Assembly: GCF_014648355.1 (NCBI RefSeq)
Contig: NZ_BMQY01000007.1
Location: 1-64,000, forward strand
Direction of reading: 5' to 3'
DNA: 64,000 nucleotides
Source: Couchioplanes azureus
Lineage (GTDB): Bacteria; Actinomycetota; Actinomycetes; Mycobacteriales; Micromonosporaceae
Within the stretch, counting starts at the first letter, position 1; the number at the start of each line of letters is the position of its first letter. Both the position numbers and the translations under genes were made by a program. Of the stretch, positions 10,901 to 17,847 are shown piece after piece. The notes under the pieces are model-generated. The model did not search any database and had not been told where the DNA came from. It saw only the letters and a program-made list of their open reading frames with translations.

Positions 10901-13318
10901 TCCGGCGGTGGCGTCGACGGTGTCGGGGGTGGTGATGGTCAGCGCCTGGCCGATGGTCCAGGTGAAGGTGGCGGCGTTGGTGCGCTTGCCGCTGTCGGTG
11001 GCGGTGACGGTGACCGGGCCGGTGGCGACGGTGGTGGGGGTGCCGGTGATGGTGCCGGTGGCCGGGTTGATGCTCAGCCCGGCGGGCAGCCCGGCGGCGG
11101 TCCAGGTGTAGGGCGCGACACCGCCGGTAGCGGTGACCGTGACCGACGCGGGGCTGCGGGCGGGGTCGGTTTGGGTGCCCGGGTTGGTGACCTTGACGGG
11201 GACCGCGACGGTGAGCGGGAACGTCACCGTACCGGCGATCTTGAGGGCGTCGGTGACGGTGACCTTGACCGTGCCCGTGGTCGCGGTCGACGGGGTGCCG
11301 GAGATCAGGCCGCTGCTGGCGTTGATGGACAGCCCGGCGGGCAGGCCGCTGGCCGACCACGAGTAGGGCAGCTTGCCGCCGGTGGCGGTCATGGTGTGGG
11401 AGACCGCGACACCGGTGGTGGCGTGGACCTGGCCGGGGTCGGCGATGACCGCGGCGGGCGCGATGGTCCAGGTGAAGCTGGTGGCGCCGGAGACGCGAGC
11501 CGTGTCGGTGGCGGTGACCTTGGTCGTGTAGGCGCCGTTGGTGCTCGGGGTGCCGGTGATGACACCGGTCGCGGTGTCGATGCTCAGGCCGGGCGGAAGG
11601 CCGGTGGCGGTCCAGGTGTAGGTGCCGGTGCCACCGGCGGCCTTGATCGCCAGTGGGGTGATCGGCGTGCCGGTGGCGCTGCCACGGCTGCTGGGGTAGG
11701 TCACGATGACGCCGGTCGCGAAGTTGAAGGACAGGCTGCCGGTGACGCCGTCGACGTCGGTGACGGTGACCTTCGTGGTCTGGCTTCCGGCGGTGGTCGG
11801 GGTGCCGGTGATGACACCGGTGGCGGAGTCGATCGACAGGCCGGCGGGCAGCCCGGTGGCGGTCCACCGGTACGGCAGGGTGCCGCCGCTGGCGGTCATC
11901 GTCTTGGAGTACTCGACGCCGGTCGGGCCGACCTGGCCGCCCGGATTGGCCACCACGATCGGCGGCACGATGGTCCAGGTGAGGGTGAGCGAGTGGGCGC
12001 GCAGGCCGGTGTCGGTGACGCTGATCGTCACCGTGTGGGTGGCCAGCGTGGTGGGGGTGCCGGTGACGACACCGGTGGCGGCGTCGAGCGTCAGTCCGGC
12101 GGGAAGACCGGTCGCCGCCCACGTGTACGGGGCGGTGCCGTCGGTCGCGGTGAAGGGCACCGACACTGGGTTACCGATCGCGTCCTTGCGGTTGCCCGGC
12201 TCGGTGATCCTGACCGGCGCGGCAACGGTGAGCGGGAAGGTCACCGTACCGGCGATCTTGAGGGCGTCGGTGACGGTGACCGTCACCGGCCCGGCGGCGG
12301 CCACGGTGGAGGTGCCGGAGACGAGGCCGGTGCCGGACTTGATGGACAGCCCGGCGGGCAGGCCGGTGGCCGACCACGTGTAGGGCGCCTTGCCGCCGGC
12401 CGCGGTCATCTGCTGCGAGAACGGGATGCCGGTGGTGGCGTGCACCGCGCCGGGGTCGCTCACCACGGCGGCGGGGGCGACGTTCCAGGTGAAGCCGGTG
12501 GCGCCGGACATGCCGGTCGAGTCGGTGGCGGTGATCTTCGCCGCGAATGCGCCATCTGTCGTCGGGGTGCCGGTGACCACACCGGTCGCGGCGTCGACGG
12601 ACAGCCCCGGCGGCAGGTCGGACGCGGTCCACGTGTAGGCGCCGGTGCCGCCGGCGGCCTGGATCGGCAGCGGCGCGATCGGGCTGCCGGTGCCGCTGCC
12701 CCGGGTGCCGGGGAAGGTGACGATCACGCCGGTCGCGAAGTTGAACGAGGCGCTGCCCGCGACACCGGCCCGGTCGATCGCGGTCACCTTGGTCGTCTGG
12801 CTGCTCTTAGTCGTCGGCGTACCCGAGATCTCACCCGTCGCCGCATCGATCGACAACCCGGCGGGCAGCCCGGTCGCCGACCACACGTACGGGGCCGTAC
12901 CGCCGCGGGCGGCCAGCGTCTTCGAGTACGGCACCCCGGTCGGGCCTACCTGGCCACCCGGGCTGGTCACCACCACACCGGTGGCCCAGGCGAAGGAAGC
13001 AGTCGCGCTCATGGCCGCCGCGTCGCGGACCGTCACAACGACGGAGGAGTTCCCGGCGGCCGACGGCGTACCCGAGACGGCACCCGTACCGGAGTTGATG
13101 CTCATACCGGTCGGGAGTCCTGTGGCCGACCAGGAGAACGGCGCCGTCCCGCCGGCCGCCGTCAGCGACAGCGAGGCAGGGAGCCCGGTCGGGCTGGACT
13201 GCGCGCCCGGGTTCGTCAGGGTCAGGGCGGCCGCCCACGCCGGCACCATCGGCGCGAAGCTGACCAGCACCGCGGCAATCGCCACGAACGCCAGGGCCAC
13301 CGTCCGCCGCGGCCACAT
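1871..13318 (-). CDS. Giant secreted Rhs/YD-repeat polymorphic toxin
   Basis: This is a 3,815-residue protein if it starts at the ATG at 13318, which gives a clean signal peptide (M-W-P-R-R, a hydrophobic core, A-W-A cleavage). The frame is open to 13552 with other possible starts at 13393 and 13420. About 19 Ig-like domains of the 'putative Ig' type (G-L-P-x-G-L-x-I-...-G-x-I-x-G-T-P) run from about 13250 to 7250. They are interrupted by two fibronectin-III-like domains (about 9400-8820) and a discoidin-like domain (about 8820-8360). A proline run near 6420 precedes the Rhs entry domain (C-D-P-V-N-T-L-T-G), dozens of YD repeats (about 6340-3300), the Rhs core ending in D-P-T-G-L near 3000, a HINT self-cleaving domain (about 2640-2207, ending V-H-N-C), and a 111-residue toxin tip. 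The known role of such proteins is contact-dependent killing of neighbours. The activity of this tip is unknown. Confidence 0.9.
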   Translation of the reverse strand: MWPRRTVALAFVAIAAVLVSFAPMVPAWAAALTLTNPGAQSSPTGLPASLSLTAAGGTAPFSWSATGLPTGMSINSGTGAVSGTPSAAGNSSVVVTVRDAAAMSATASFAWATGVVVTSPGGQVGPTGVPYSKTLAARGGTAPYVWSATGLPAGLSIDAATGEISGTPTTKSSQTTKVTAIDRAGVAGSASFNFATGVIVTFPGTRGSGTGSPIAPLPIQAAGGTGAYTWTASDLPPGLSVDAATGVVTGTPTTDGAFAAKITATDSTGMSGATGFTWNVAPAAVVSDPGAVHATTGIPFSQQMTAAGGKAPYTWSATGLPAGLSIKSGTGLVSGTSTVAAAGPVTVTVTDALKIAGTVTFPLTVAAPVRITEPGNRKDAIGNPVSVPFTATDGTAPYTWAATGLPAGLTLDAATGVVTGTPTTLATHTVTISVTDTGLRAHSLTLTWTIVPPIVVANPGGQVGPTGVEYSKTMTASGGTLPYRWTATGLPAGLSIDSATGVITGTPTTAGSQTTKVTVTDVDGVTGSLSFNFATGVIVTYPSSRGSATGTPITPLAIKAAGGTGTYTWTATGLPPGLSIDTATGVITGTPSTNGAYTTKVTATDTARVSGATSFTWTIAPAAVIADPGQVHATTGVAVSHTMTATGGKLPYSWSASGLPAGLSINASSGLISGTPSTATTGTVKVTVTDALKIAGTVTFPLTVAVPVKVTNPGTQTDPARSPASVTVTATGGVAPYTWTAAGLPAGLSINPATGTITGTPTTVATGPVTVTATDSGKRTNAATFTWTIGQALTITTPDTVDATAGVDINVTATASGGTAPYTWTATSLPAGLTIQQSTGAITGTPATAGDATATLTLTDAEGHTTAKSVAWHVAAALAVIDPGPQTGTTGAEVTLTVAAGGGTAPYTWTASGLPAGLTMNPTTGVISGVPTSATATTVTITATDAGGRTSKVFISWNVAEPLTVTDPGAQEVTAGAAVSLNLSARGGHAPLTWTATGLPTGLSIDAATGAITGIATTAGTASTTVTVSDTAGNTAEVSMAWTVLTGSTEVAIDDPGTRYSVTSSNVYQPLVAHGGTAPYTWTASGLPDGLTINATSGEITGTASGSALVTYVRVSVKDATGESDVIGFTWRIETGLFIGADDDQTTVQGASVAFQPPIIGGTGDYTWSASGLPPGLTINPTTGEITGRPTTVGDAWVHLSVTDSAGEFNDNNLYWTVTSPSGEEPLQVYPVDWEWSADMGVAVAWPFEVPNGTGPYVWTATGLPDGLSINASTGEITGTPTAGGSNTTTVIATDAEGRRGSFTMGSSVRKLDLPSAPLITSPTHPDSDIPYAGTTFTATWSSEWMVDGYSVVVDQSPTTEPDTTVDTDGTSYTTSKPDGTWYLHVRAHSVAGWGETSHFSFTVDSALAPPTPVVDVTATAVGAQTAELSWSAVPRAESYGVYRDGDLIATTAGSISFTDRLLDDATTYRYEVTAINAAGVASAPSATVTVTTVAAPVTTVNYARCGGVGAGCAYTASVPADDAHPDTNTAALTDGVLGQVSYGPAWQGRNGAGRYSFTADLGAVKPVNEISTGWLQAKADYAQLPATVTYAVSTDGQAYATVAIVARPATSDSNQRKVYRAIALDTNARYVRVDVDGGSAWTLVDELEVRGNAPEGRLSLADPGSPASAVGIDVSRTIAAAGGTTPYQWAAQDLPLGLTINAQTGTISGKPTVAGAFVSTVTVTDATGAQVRTVPFVWETVQPLVVYGGVILDSALGKPLSKKMTDVIRPENGGGVRTWSATGLPKGLHIDAATGVVLGTPVAVGDFPVRITVTDTAGSKATGAFDWRIAKTILFTVPNQVSLVGKPVSLQLTATGIDGAMGWMSWDEYFSNPLPEGLSLNPDTGLISGTPTVKGRTDNIVLEVYDVTDRWGRAARAPAFSWTVTDPVEVTVTEDRYVRNLEGERVSVQPTAKAGTAPYTWSATGLPEGLAIDSRTGMISGTLAKVESEGYRYGPSAEVTVTATDAAGLKGDQTFSWAIDSIVAPYVSDYAMDSVLVYVNGKYGDGYSLRITDLTADQVLGSCPMTWSDTFTNGCEKYLSYKATGSHQLKAELYREDGGVIEDAAVWTMPFMSESLGHSLYVTGTEIRYPSTDAVEEVTLSAYVNEFLNPEPYFLDIVDTTTGETLISCGSGSKCAVTVPNARSGHLIDAVLHDRVNAPISVKAFWGGRGADFSAMTLNLRYDQYQRTFYAETNRRKGWPWDGIVLYDLTEDTTQLPGLGAKVCNHAYCSWWGRFDPGHTYAAAYLPLWSNAVSLPLPPPPPPAPLTQREVQGGQNPSQNVTQACSCDPVNTLTGEFFDTITDVALPGSGPALDVSRTYSSAASETGGPLGPGWSLNHGAALEFSDNAGAGQTVTVKQENGSAVTFTATQDGQYQAGPRDFATLVRDTDGSWTFTRRAQEVMTFNAAGRLTTKRDVHGNALTYGYDSDNRLTTVSGSGGRKLAFTWTGSHITALRDSAGRSVRYGYDTAGRLTGVVAVDGTVTRYGYDSGNRMLSVVKPGGGYLVNTYDNAGRVVSQKDQLDQVTKMAYSHASVGTAGSRSTTITDPDGTVTINEYTDGYLTRRTAAAGTAMEQSWSYEVDKAGNTTSVTGPLGKVVTSVFDAQGNKVSQTDALNRTTKWTYNALNQVTSVTDPLERTVVNTYNAVGDLLSIKSAGEHTRHFTYNPDGTLATEESPGGALTKYGYNEAGLRTWTRAPDETLTKVTYNSAGQPIATTDATERTTTSTFDEVGRVLTVTAPGDRTTHYTYDADGNQISVTGPDHRTTTTTYDALGRVTSVTAPGEGTTTTKYTAGGQIDEVSGPAGKTSFKYNALGLRTSATDPNLKTTKYTYDAAGRLLSTELPSGATTKTAYDAAGQVTSTTDANEKTTTYTYDAAGQLTATKDPLGRVTKQSYTADGQLDTVTGADTTSTIKHKYDDDGQLVTVSDPDGHDTTYAYNDAGLRITRTQPGGLITRYTYDDAGRPATITQPDDNTITFTYNEAGDIRRIEHSADSTTDVVYGYDDAGQRTSMTDDTGTTTYTYDNAGRLARSARSVGDSVGYRYDTAGRLTDLTYPSGDKVTYGYDAKGQMTSATDWTGRTTAFDYNVDGNMMAQRTPNGVTSSYTYDRVGRPLSITHAKGTSTLDTYSYTYDDAGQMATDAAGSYGFNALGQLTTVTGADSAGSYATSPAGNLTGLADGTALHYTGQQLTSATRLGTTTATYSYDDNGARTVTTAGGKTTQYRHNDSGALTGVTAADGTRTDYTIDGGGLRRTRTHDGVTTAFTWANLGGMPVILDDGIHRYLYGPDLTPYAQIDDDGTTEYLHTDNVGSVRLITSNTGAATGQNTYDPYGKRLTHGGASDSAMGYTGAWTDPDTGLVHLRARDYDPATGQFLSIDPIVDQTLLPYAYAENNPLQNTDPTGLLSISGVLSSAWNMVKPGVETVARAYNEFNVGVADSLTFGLSTKLIEMVRPGSTCKLKNSAWFKGGRFAGDVASLAVPGMDVVKGAQLAYKGYKLARGVSGTARGTKAVSGAGRSLDSCPVPFRSFAGNTGVLMADGTRKPIADVRVGDTVLATEPETNETSAKTVTALWIHEDTVLDLIIDGEAVTTTEDHPFWNITDQQWQDAAELDAGDLVRTADGRTVPTDGLRPDSQHTTTAYNMTVDGIHTYYVLAGNMPVLVHNCGGATFVADASGTVVPRSASRLESGLQGAVDAGEAGFSTFSTRSAGTGFQLPDGSRIRIMQPSANGNAGLRASFTNGADAPVSPFTGRPIQPPKGANSKLYVRSRTHIDLEP
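10946..12985 (-). repeat. Tandem segmental duplication of a four-Ig-domain block in the Rhs toxin
   Basis: Two consecutive copies of a block of about 1,020 bp (340 residues, four Ig-like domains) lie at about 11966-12985 and 10946-11965. Domains 2, 3, 4 and 5 of the first block match domains 6, 7, 8 and 9 of the second. Both copies carry the same diagnostic sequences, such as P-G-G-Q-V-G-P-T-G-V, D-P-G-x-V-H-A-T-T-G and T-D-A-L-K-I-A-G-T-V. A near-identical DNA stretch around 12230-12290 recurs at 11210-11270. The edges are approximate. Confidence 0.8.
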
Positions 13319-13633
13319 CCCGCGACCCGAAACGAGCGACTCCGCAACCGCACGGGACCCGCTGGACGCAGTCCACTCCCCACCAAACGACATGAAGAAA
13401 AAAGTACGGATATGCCGCATAGCAGCTGATCCGGCGAACGGGGTGGCCGGGCAACCAGATGGCAACCGGCGCACCTGCAAACGGGTGGAATCCGGTATCC
13501 GAGCGGACGACCGGTGGCTGGAAGTCCGCATCAGCGGTACCTGCTCTGCCAACGGGGCATCACCAGTACCAGCTCTACCAGCGTGGGCCGGCGCGTTAGA
13601 TCTGCCTCACCAGCTTTTTCTCAAGTTCGCCGC

Positions 13634-14050
13634 TCAGCGACTGGTGCCCACGATCTCGCGGATGGTGGAGCCCGGACGCGCGGTGAACTGCACGCCGCGG
13701 CGGCGGGTGAGTTCGCCTTCGAGGGCGCGTTCGTAGGCGACCCTGGCGCCGATGTTCGCCTGGTATAGCGCCTTACCGTCCGGGGCGAGCCAGGTGGGTT
13801 CACCGTCGCGTGCCAGCGTGCGGACCTTCGCGGACACGACGACGTGGTAATGGAGCTGCGGATCTTTCTCCTGGCTCATGCGGTGGTCGAACACGGTGGT
13901 GGCCAGGCCCGCGGTGTCGACTTGCCGCAGCCCGTTGGCGCCGGTCCGGGTGAAGGCGCCATGCCGTTCGAGGTGTCGCACCACGGGACGGACGCCGTCG
14001 TGAGAGTGGGTAGACCTGGCCTGTCGACCTACGTCAACCTTCGTCGTCTT
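13634..14050 (-). pseudogene. Relic of a MobF (TrwC/TraA-type) conjugative relaxase
   Basis: The fragment preserves a recognisable stretch of the relaxase domain. It has the F-T-R-T-G and R-Q-V-D-T-x-G-L segment, then F-D-H-R-M-S-x-x-x-D-P-Q-L-H-Y-H-V-V-V, which holds two metal-binding histidines, then the D-G-K-A-L-Y and L-T-R-R-x-G-V segments. A full relaxase has more than 900 residues, including a helicase part. Here only about 140 survive, with neither the N-terminal tyrosines nor the rest of the protein. Upstream codons to 14170 stay open but do not look like the family. It indicates that a conjugative or integrative plasmid once contributed to this region. Confidence 0.7.
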
Positions 14051-14512
14051 CCGGTGAAGCGCTCTCATTGTCATGGTTGCAGGTGGCCGGCTAGCCAATC
14101 CCGATGGCAGCCCGGCTGGGCCACCAAGCCCCGGGGGAGGAGGACCATGTCGACGTTCCACGATCCCCACTGGTTGAGCAAGCAGACCATCCTTGAGGAA
14201 CCTGGGCGTCGGCTGAGCGGCGCTTCGATGAGGTCACTCTCGGTGCCGTGGCCACACTTCGATGAGGCGAGAAGCGCCGCGGAGATTCGCGGCTTCGAGC
14301 CGGGCGGTATGGCCAGTGGCGCTGAATCCCATGCTCTTGTCGATCACTGTGGCCCAGATGCCCCGTCGTCGGGGTGCTCTGCGAATTGGTCGGCTGCATC
14401 CCCGCCTATTTTGGGGAGTCTGTTGCACAGTACGGGCATTACTGGTGGCCCCGAGCTCCAGCTCGGTTGGTTCTTGGCGGTACACCGCCGGAATGCAGCA
14501 CCGCAAGTAGCC
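14051..14512. other. Region between relaxase relic and recombinase cassette, no supported gene
   Basis: The plus-strand frame leading into the AbrB-like gene is open through this stretch, but its translation resembles nothing I know and shows no clear start or ribosome-binding site. The minus strand gives only low-complexity arginine/serine-rich frames. It is probably decayed mobile-element DNA. Confidence 0.4.
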
Positions 14513-14878
14513 GTGCTCGACGCTGAGGTCGAAGTCGGCCGATACTGGACCGTTACCCCGATCGACGAACGAGCTCGGCTCGGCGACCGTGCTCCCCTGA
14601 GGCTGTTGGGCTGGGGACCGGGTACTCCCGTCACGGTCCTCGCGAATCCCGCAGCCGGCATCATCGCGGTCCGGCTCGGCGGCAGGTATGTCATCGACAG
14701 GCAGGGACGACTTCGGCTGCCGGCGGAGATCCGGCACGCATGTCGGCTGGGCACCGGGGACCGGCTGCTGGTCGCTGTGCATCCTGCCGAGGCTGTGCTC
14801 GTGGCATACCTTCCTCGAGCGATGAACAGGATGGCCGCCAGCTATCACGCTGATCTGACCAGGAGCGACATGCAGTGA
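14513..14878 (+). CDS. AbrB-like DNA-binding protein paired with a tyrosine recombinase
   Basis: The C-terminal part (I-D-R-Q-G-R-L-R-L-P-A-E-I-R) fits the swapped-hairpin SpoVT/AbrB fold, with the D-x-x-G-R-x-x-x-P signature. The gene ends in a GTGA overlap with the recombinase that follows, so the two are translationally coupled. A paralogue with the same partner lies at 25704-26177 on the other strand, which supports it as a real gene. The start is uncertain: the GTG at 14513 is where similarity to the paralogue's central segment begins, and the frame stays open far upstream. A plausible role is a transcriptional or accessory DNA-binding factor for the recombinase. This is inferred. Confidence 0.6.
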   Translation: MLDAEVEVGRYWTVTPIDERARLGDRAPLRLLGWGPGTPVTVLANPAAGIIAVRLGGRYVIDRQGRLRLPAEIRHACRLGTGDRLLVAVHPAEAVLVAYLPRAMNRMAASYHADLTRSDMQ

Positions 14879-15888
14879 GCTTCATGCCGCTCGCTACGAC
14901 TGGCGAACTGGACGCTGCGCGCCTGCTGCTCGACCGGCTCGGTGTGGTTCCCGAACAACTTCTGAACGACGACAGAAGCATGCCGACCTTCGGCGAATAC
15001 GTCCCGCAGGTCGCGGCAGCGGTGTCGGCCGGTACCCGGCGGGTGTACGGCAGCTACTGGGATCGGATCTGCGAGCAGTGGGGCACCCGGCGACTCGACG
15101 AACCGACGGCCACGGAGATCGGGCAATTCGCCCAGCAAGCCAAGGCGGACGTGGTTGTCCGCGCCAATGCGCGAGGTGGCCATCTTGCCGCAGAACACAC
15201 CATCGCCGCGATGCGCTGCATTTACCGGCACGCGATCGCCGACGGCTATCTACCCGAGGGACGAAATTTCGCCATCCGTGTACCGAAACCGCGCCGGCAA
15301 GCCAGTGCACGCAGGGCGCTGCTCGGCACCCAACTCGCCGCTATCAGCACCGCAGCATCTACCACGGGGAACGACCGCGACCTCGATGGCCTGATCATCC
15401 GTCTGCACGTCGAAACCGCCTGCCGGCGGGGCGGTGCACTTTCCCTCCGCCCGGCCGACCTCGACCCAAGCCAATGTCTGGCCCGGCTCAGGGAGAAAGG
15501 CGGGACGGACCGATGGCAGCCGATCTCGCCAACCCTCATGCGCCACCTGCGCCTGCACCACGAACAGCGGGGCGGAACACAGGGGCAAGCGCCGCTACTG
15601 TGCTACCGCAATGGCAAACCGATCACGTACCGCCGTTACGACCATCTCTGGGCCCGCATCGGCAGACACCTGCCCTGGGTCGCCGCCCAACAGATCAGCA
15701 CTCACTGGCTGCGCCACACCACACTGACCTGGGTTGAACGCCACTTCGGGTACGCCGTAGCTCACGCCTACGCCGGACACCACAGCCGCAACGACTTCGG
15801 AGCCACCGCCACATACACCCGCGCCGACGTCTACGAAGTCGCCGCCGCACTCGCCGCCCTGACCGGCGAGAGCCACCCGCTGGCGTAG
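14875..15888 (+). CDS. Tyrosine recombinase/integrase (left cassette)
   Basis: This 337-residue site-specific recombinase has an N-terminal SAM-like core-binding domain (about 40-130) and a C-terminal catalytic domain. The catalytic set is present: arginine in T-A-C-R-R-G-G-A-L-S-L, a beta-hairpin lysine in E-K-G-G, H-W-L-R-H, a histidine in A-G-H-H, and a tyrosine in A-T-Y-T-R. The GTG start at 14875 overlaps the AbrB-like gene's stop, with AGGAG at 14861-14865. It is clearly paralogous to the recombinase at 24643-25707, sharing P-T-F-x-E-x-V-P-Q-V-A-A-A and R-W-Q-P-x-S-P-T-L-M-R-H-L. Unlike that copy, it does not sit next to a tRNA gene. Confidence 0.9.
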   Translation: MSFMPLATTGELDAARLLLDRLGVVPEQLLNDDRSMPTFGEYVPQVAAAVSAGTRRVYGSYWDRICEQWGTRRLDEPTATEIGQFAQQAKADVVVRANARGGHLAAEHTIAAMRCIYRHAIADGYLPEGRNFAIRVPKPRRQASARRALLGTQLAAISTAASTTGNDRDLDGLIIRLHVETACRRGGALSLRPADLDPSQCLARLREKGGTDRWQPISPTLMRHLRLHHEQRGGTQGQAPLLCYRNGKPITYRRYDHLWARIGRHLPWVAAQQISTHWLRHTTLTWVERHFGYAVAHAYAGHHSRNDFGATATYTRADVYEVAAALAALTGESHPLA

Positions 15889-16201
15889 TGCTGACCTTTG
15901 CAGCGGCAGGACATGGCCGCAAGCTGAGGGAGGCTCAAGGCCACGGCGGGCGTGGTCCCGCCTTGGAATGGAGACCGGATCGGGCGTTTGCCTCCTCCGG
16001 CCCGCACGGTGCCCCTCTCAGCCGTTGACGTCCCTGCCGGTGTGATCAGCCAGGGGATGCCCGGTCAGCCAGGCGACCGCAGCAACTATCTCCATACAGT
16101 CATCGCTGCGACTTTGTCTCCGGAGCGCGGTCGCTGGCGGTCCCGAATGGAAGGGAGGAGCCGCCGACGCAATCTTCTAGGGAGACTGGTGATCGTCTCT
16201 T
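15889..16201. other. Convergent intergenic region, nothing recognised
   Basis: This separates the plus-strand recombinase from the minus-strand type VII toxin operon. I see no gene and no strong hairpin. I also see no copy of the tRNA-Leu 3' end that would mark an attachment site. Confidence 0.4.
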
Positions 16202-16741
16202 CTAGGTGCTGGTGAGTAGTTGGGCGAAGGCGGCGGACCACCAGGATTCGGGGTCCTCGAATGCGTCGGGGTCGAGGTCGTGCAGGTCGCGGCGCAGGAT
16301 GGCGGCGTGGTCGGCGCGGGCTTCCCCGCCGGGGTCGGATTGGATGAGTTCGTCCAGGCGGTACAGGAACTCGACGAACAGAGCGAAGGAGGTGTTGACC
16401 AGCTCGTATCCGGGATGCTCGGGGTCCAGGTCGAGCAGCATGATGGCGCCGGTGGCCGGGTCGAGGCAGAACAGCATGTCGGGATCGGAGGGCACACAGC
16501 CGATCACGATGAGGGTGGTGGGCTGGTCTTCGCCGAGTTGCAGGTTCAGCAGGCTGAACAGTTCCAAGTCCGGGGCGGTCACGGCGACGGTGAACAGGAT
16601 CGGCACCTCGACGGGGATGGCCCCGTCGGGAGGGAACGCTTCGGGGCCGACCTGGATGCGGGACAGGAACCGGTCGAGCGGGAAGTAGATGATGCGGCGC
16701 GCGCCCCAGTGGGCGAGGAGCTGGGCGTGGGTGAGGGGCAA
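16202..16741 (-). CDS. SUKH-4 family immunity protein
   Basis: This 179-residue acidic cytosolic protein matches the SUKH-4 pattern: an N-terminal segment with F-P-L-D-R-F, a central I-G-x-x-P-S-D-x-D-M-L-F-C-L-D strand, and Y-E-L-V-N-T-S-F-x-x-F-V-E-F-L near the C-terminus. SUKH proteins typically protect the producer by binding the nuclease tip of a polymorphic toxin. It is the last gene of a minus-strand operon, three bases after the preceding SUKH gene, and belongs with the nuclease toxin two genes upstream. Two different SUKH proteins in one operon suggest that one is for an earlier or foreign toxin tip. Confidence 0.75.
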   Translation of the reverse strand: MPLTHAQLLAHWGARRIIYFPLDRFLSRIQVGPEAFPPDGAIPVEVPILFTVAVTAPDLELFSLLNLQLGEDQPTTLIVIGCVPSDPDMLFCLDPATGAIMLLDLDPEHPGYELVNTSFALFVEFLYRLDELIQSDPGGEARADHAAILRRDLHDLDPDAFEDPESWWSAAFAQLLTST

Positions 16742-16744
16742 CGT

Positions 16745-17257
16745 TCAGTCCTCCGCCGGGTCTTCGTCGTCGTGGGCCCAGCCGAGCTCGACGAGCAGTC
16801 GTGCCCATGGGTCGTCGGTGGCGCAGATGTCGAGGTAGCCGTCGCCGAGCAGGTAGTCGGTCATGAAGGTGGCGACGTCGTCGGTGAGTTTCTCGAACTC
16901 GGTGCTGTCGAGCCAGGTCACGCCGGTGTCGGGGAACCACCACACCTCACCGGTATCTTGGTGGATCAGCAGGGGTTCGTCGTTGAGGGTGGCGAACCGC
17001 GTCCACACGTCCGGGTCCGCGACGGCTTCCACGCCGTCGAGCGAGAAGTCCTGCTGGGCCAGCTCGGCGCGAGAGTAGACGACGATCTCCCCGCCGCGGG
17101 GCCCGTCGCTGAGCGCCAGCACAGCGCTCAACCCGGGAGGCAGGTCGCCGTCGCCGCTGTCGGGTCGGCCGGGTGGGAACTTGCCGTACTTGATGCCGTC
17201 GGGACGGGCGGCGAGCGCGGTGCGGACTTGTTCGATTCGGCTGCTCAGCTCACTCAT
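16745..17257 (-). CDS. SUKH (SMI1/KNR4)-like immunity protein
   Basis: This 170-residue acidic protein is shaped like the SMI1/KNR4 (SUKH) superfamily. It has L-P-P-G-L-S-A-V-L-A-L-S-D-G in the first third, the position of the family's L-P-x-x-[YF]-x-x-F-L motif, then I-H-Q-x-T-G-E-V-W-W-F and a closing acidic helix. Its start overlaps the last codons of the nuclease toxin by eight bases, so toxin and antidote are co-translated. It is the most likely cognate immunity protein of that nuclease. The family call is by pattern and less firm than for the neighbour. Confidence 0.65.
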   Translation of the reverse strand: MSELSSRIEQVRTALAARPDGIKYGKFPPGRPDSGDGDLPPGLSAVLALSDGPRGGEIVVYSRAELAQQDFSLDGVEAVADPDVWTRFATLNDEPLLIHQDTGEVWWFPDTGVTWLDSTEFEKLTDDVATFMTDYLLGDGYLDICATDDPWARLLVELGWAHDDEDPAED

Positions 17258-17840
17258 CGATCACCTCAATGCGAATGGGGGTGCCGTCCTGTAGTTTCGC
17301 GATTTGCGGGCGGATCTGGCGCATCCCGATGTCTTCATTCGTGGGCCCGTGCAGAAACTTGAGATTACTCCTATGGTCCGGACCGCCGAGTTGCAGCTCC
17401 CACACGTGGTCGGGCTGCATCACCCGGGTCACGCGGTCGATGAGCTTGTCCGAGAAGTCAGGGTTGCGTTCGTGGTACTGCGCGTAAATGCGGTCGATCA
17501 TGTCCTGGCGGTATTCCTTGGTGACCGACGGGTCACGCTCCACCGGGTTCGTGGCCTTATACAGCTTGCCTTCTTCACCGAGCTCGTGCAGCGCGCCCAT
17601 CTTGCGCCGGAACTCGGTCTTGGGCATTTTCGGCTTGCGGACGACGGTCACGGTGACCGGCTCGATCGCCGGGTCGGGACCGGTGACCCGCGCCCGCCCG
17701 GCGCGGGCCACGTCGTTCACGCTCGCTTCGGCCTCGCGCATGCTGCCTGCGCGTCCCCGAGCCCGCCGCGGCCGACCACCACCGCTGCCAGTGCCGCCGT
17801 CGCTGTGGCCGCCGGCTGGAGTGCGAGGTTTACCCGTCAT
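17250..17840 (-). CDS. HNH-like nuclease toxin of a type VII secretion module
   Basis: This 196-residue protein starts with a disordered glycine/arginine-rich segment (1-60) and ends in a compact domain carrying D-H-V-W-E-L-Q-L-G-G (144-153), then N-L-K-F-L and T-N. This is the His-Glu-Gln arrangement of HNH/endonuclease-VII-type toxin tips. It lacks its own WXG domain and signal peptide. It follows the WXG protein after seven bases and precedes two SUKH genes, so it probably acts as a separately encoded effector loaded onto the WXG carrier. The nuclease call rests on the motif and on SUKH immunity, which usually pairs with nucleases. Confidence 0.7.
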   Translation of the reverse strand: MTGKPRTPAGGHSDGGTGSGGGRPRRARGRAGSMREAEASVNDVARAGRARVTGPDPAIEPVTVTVVRKPKMPKTEFRRKMGALHELGEEGKLYKATNPVERDPSVTKEYRQDMIDRIYAQYHERNPDFSDKLIDRVTRVMQPDHVWELQLGGPDHRSNLKFLHGPTNEDIGMRQIRPQIAKLQDGTPIRIEVIDE

Positions 17841-17847
17841 CGTCGGC

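Noticed and set aside
3300..13000. Regularly spaced repeats that could suggest a CRISPR array
   Set aside because: The repeats are coding units (YD and Ig domains) of varying sequence and length within one open frame, without identical short repeats and unique spacers.
10097..13429. Long plus-strand open frames opposite the Ig-repeat region of the Rhs toxin
   Set aside because: Same reason: glycine/arginine-rich repeats opposite the Ig domains, with no ribosome-binding site or family match.
15889..16201. Possible second attachment site near the left recombinase
   Set aside because: I looked for a copy of the tRNA-Leu 3' end by eye and found none. A computed repeat search over the window and its left flank would decide it.
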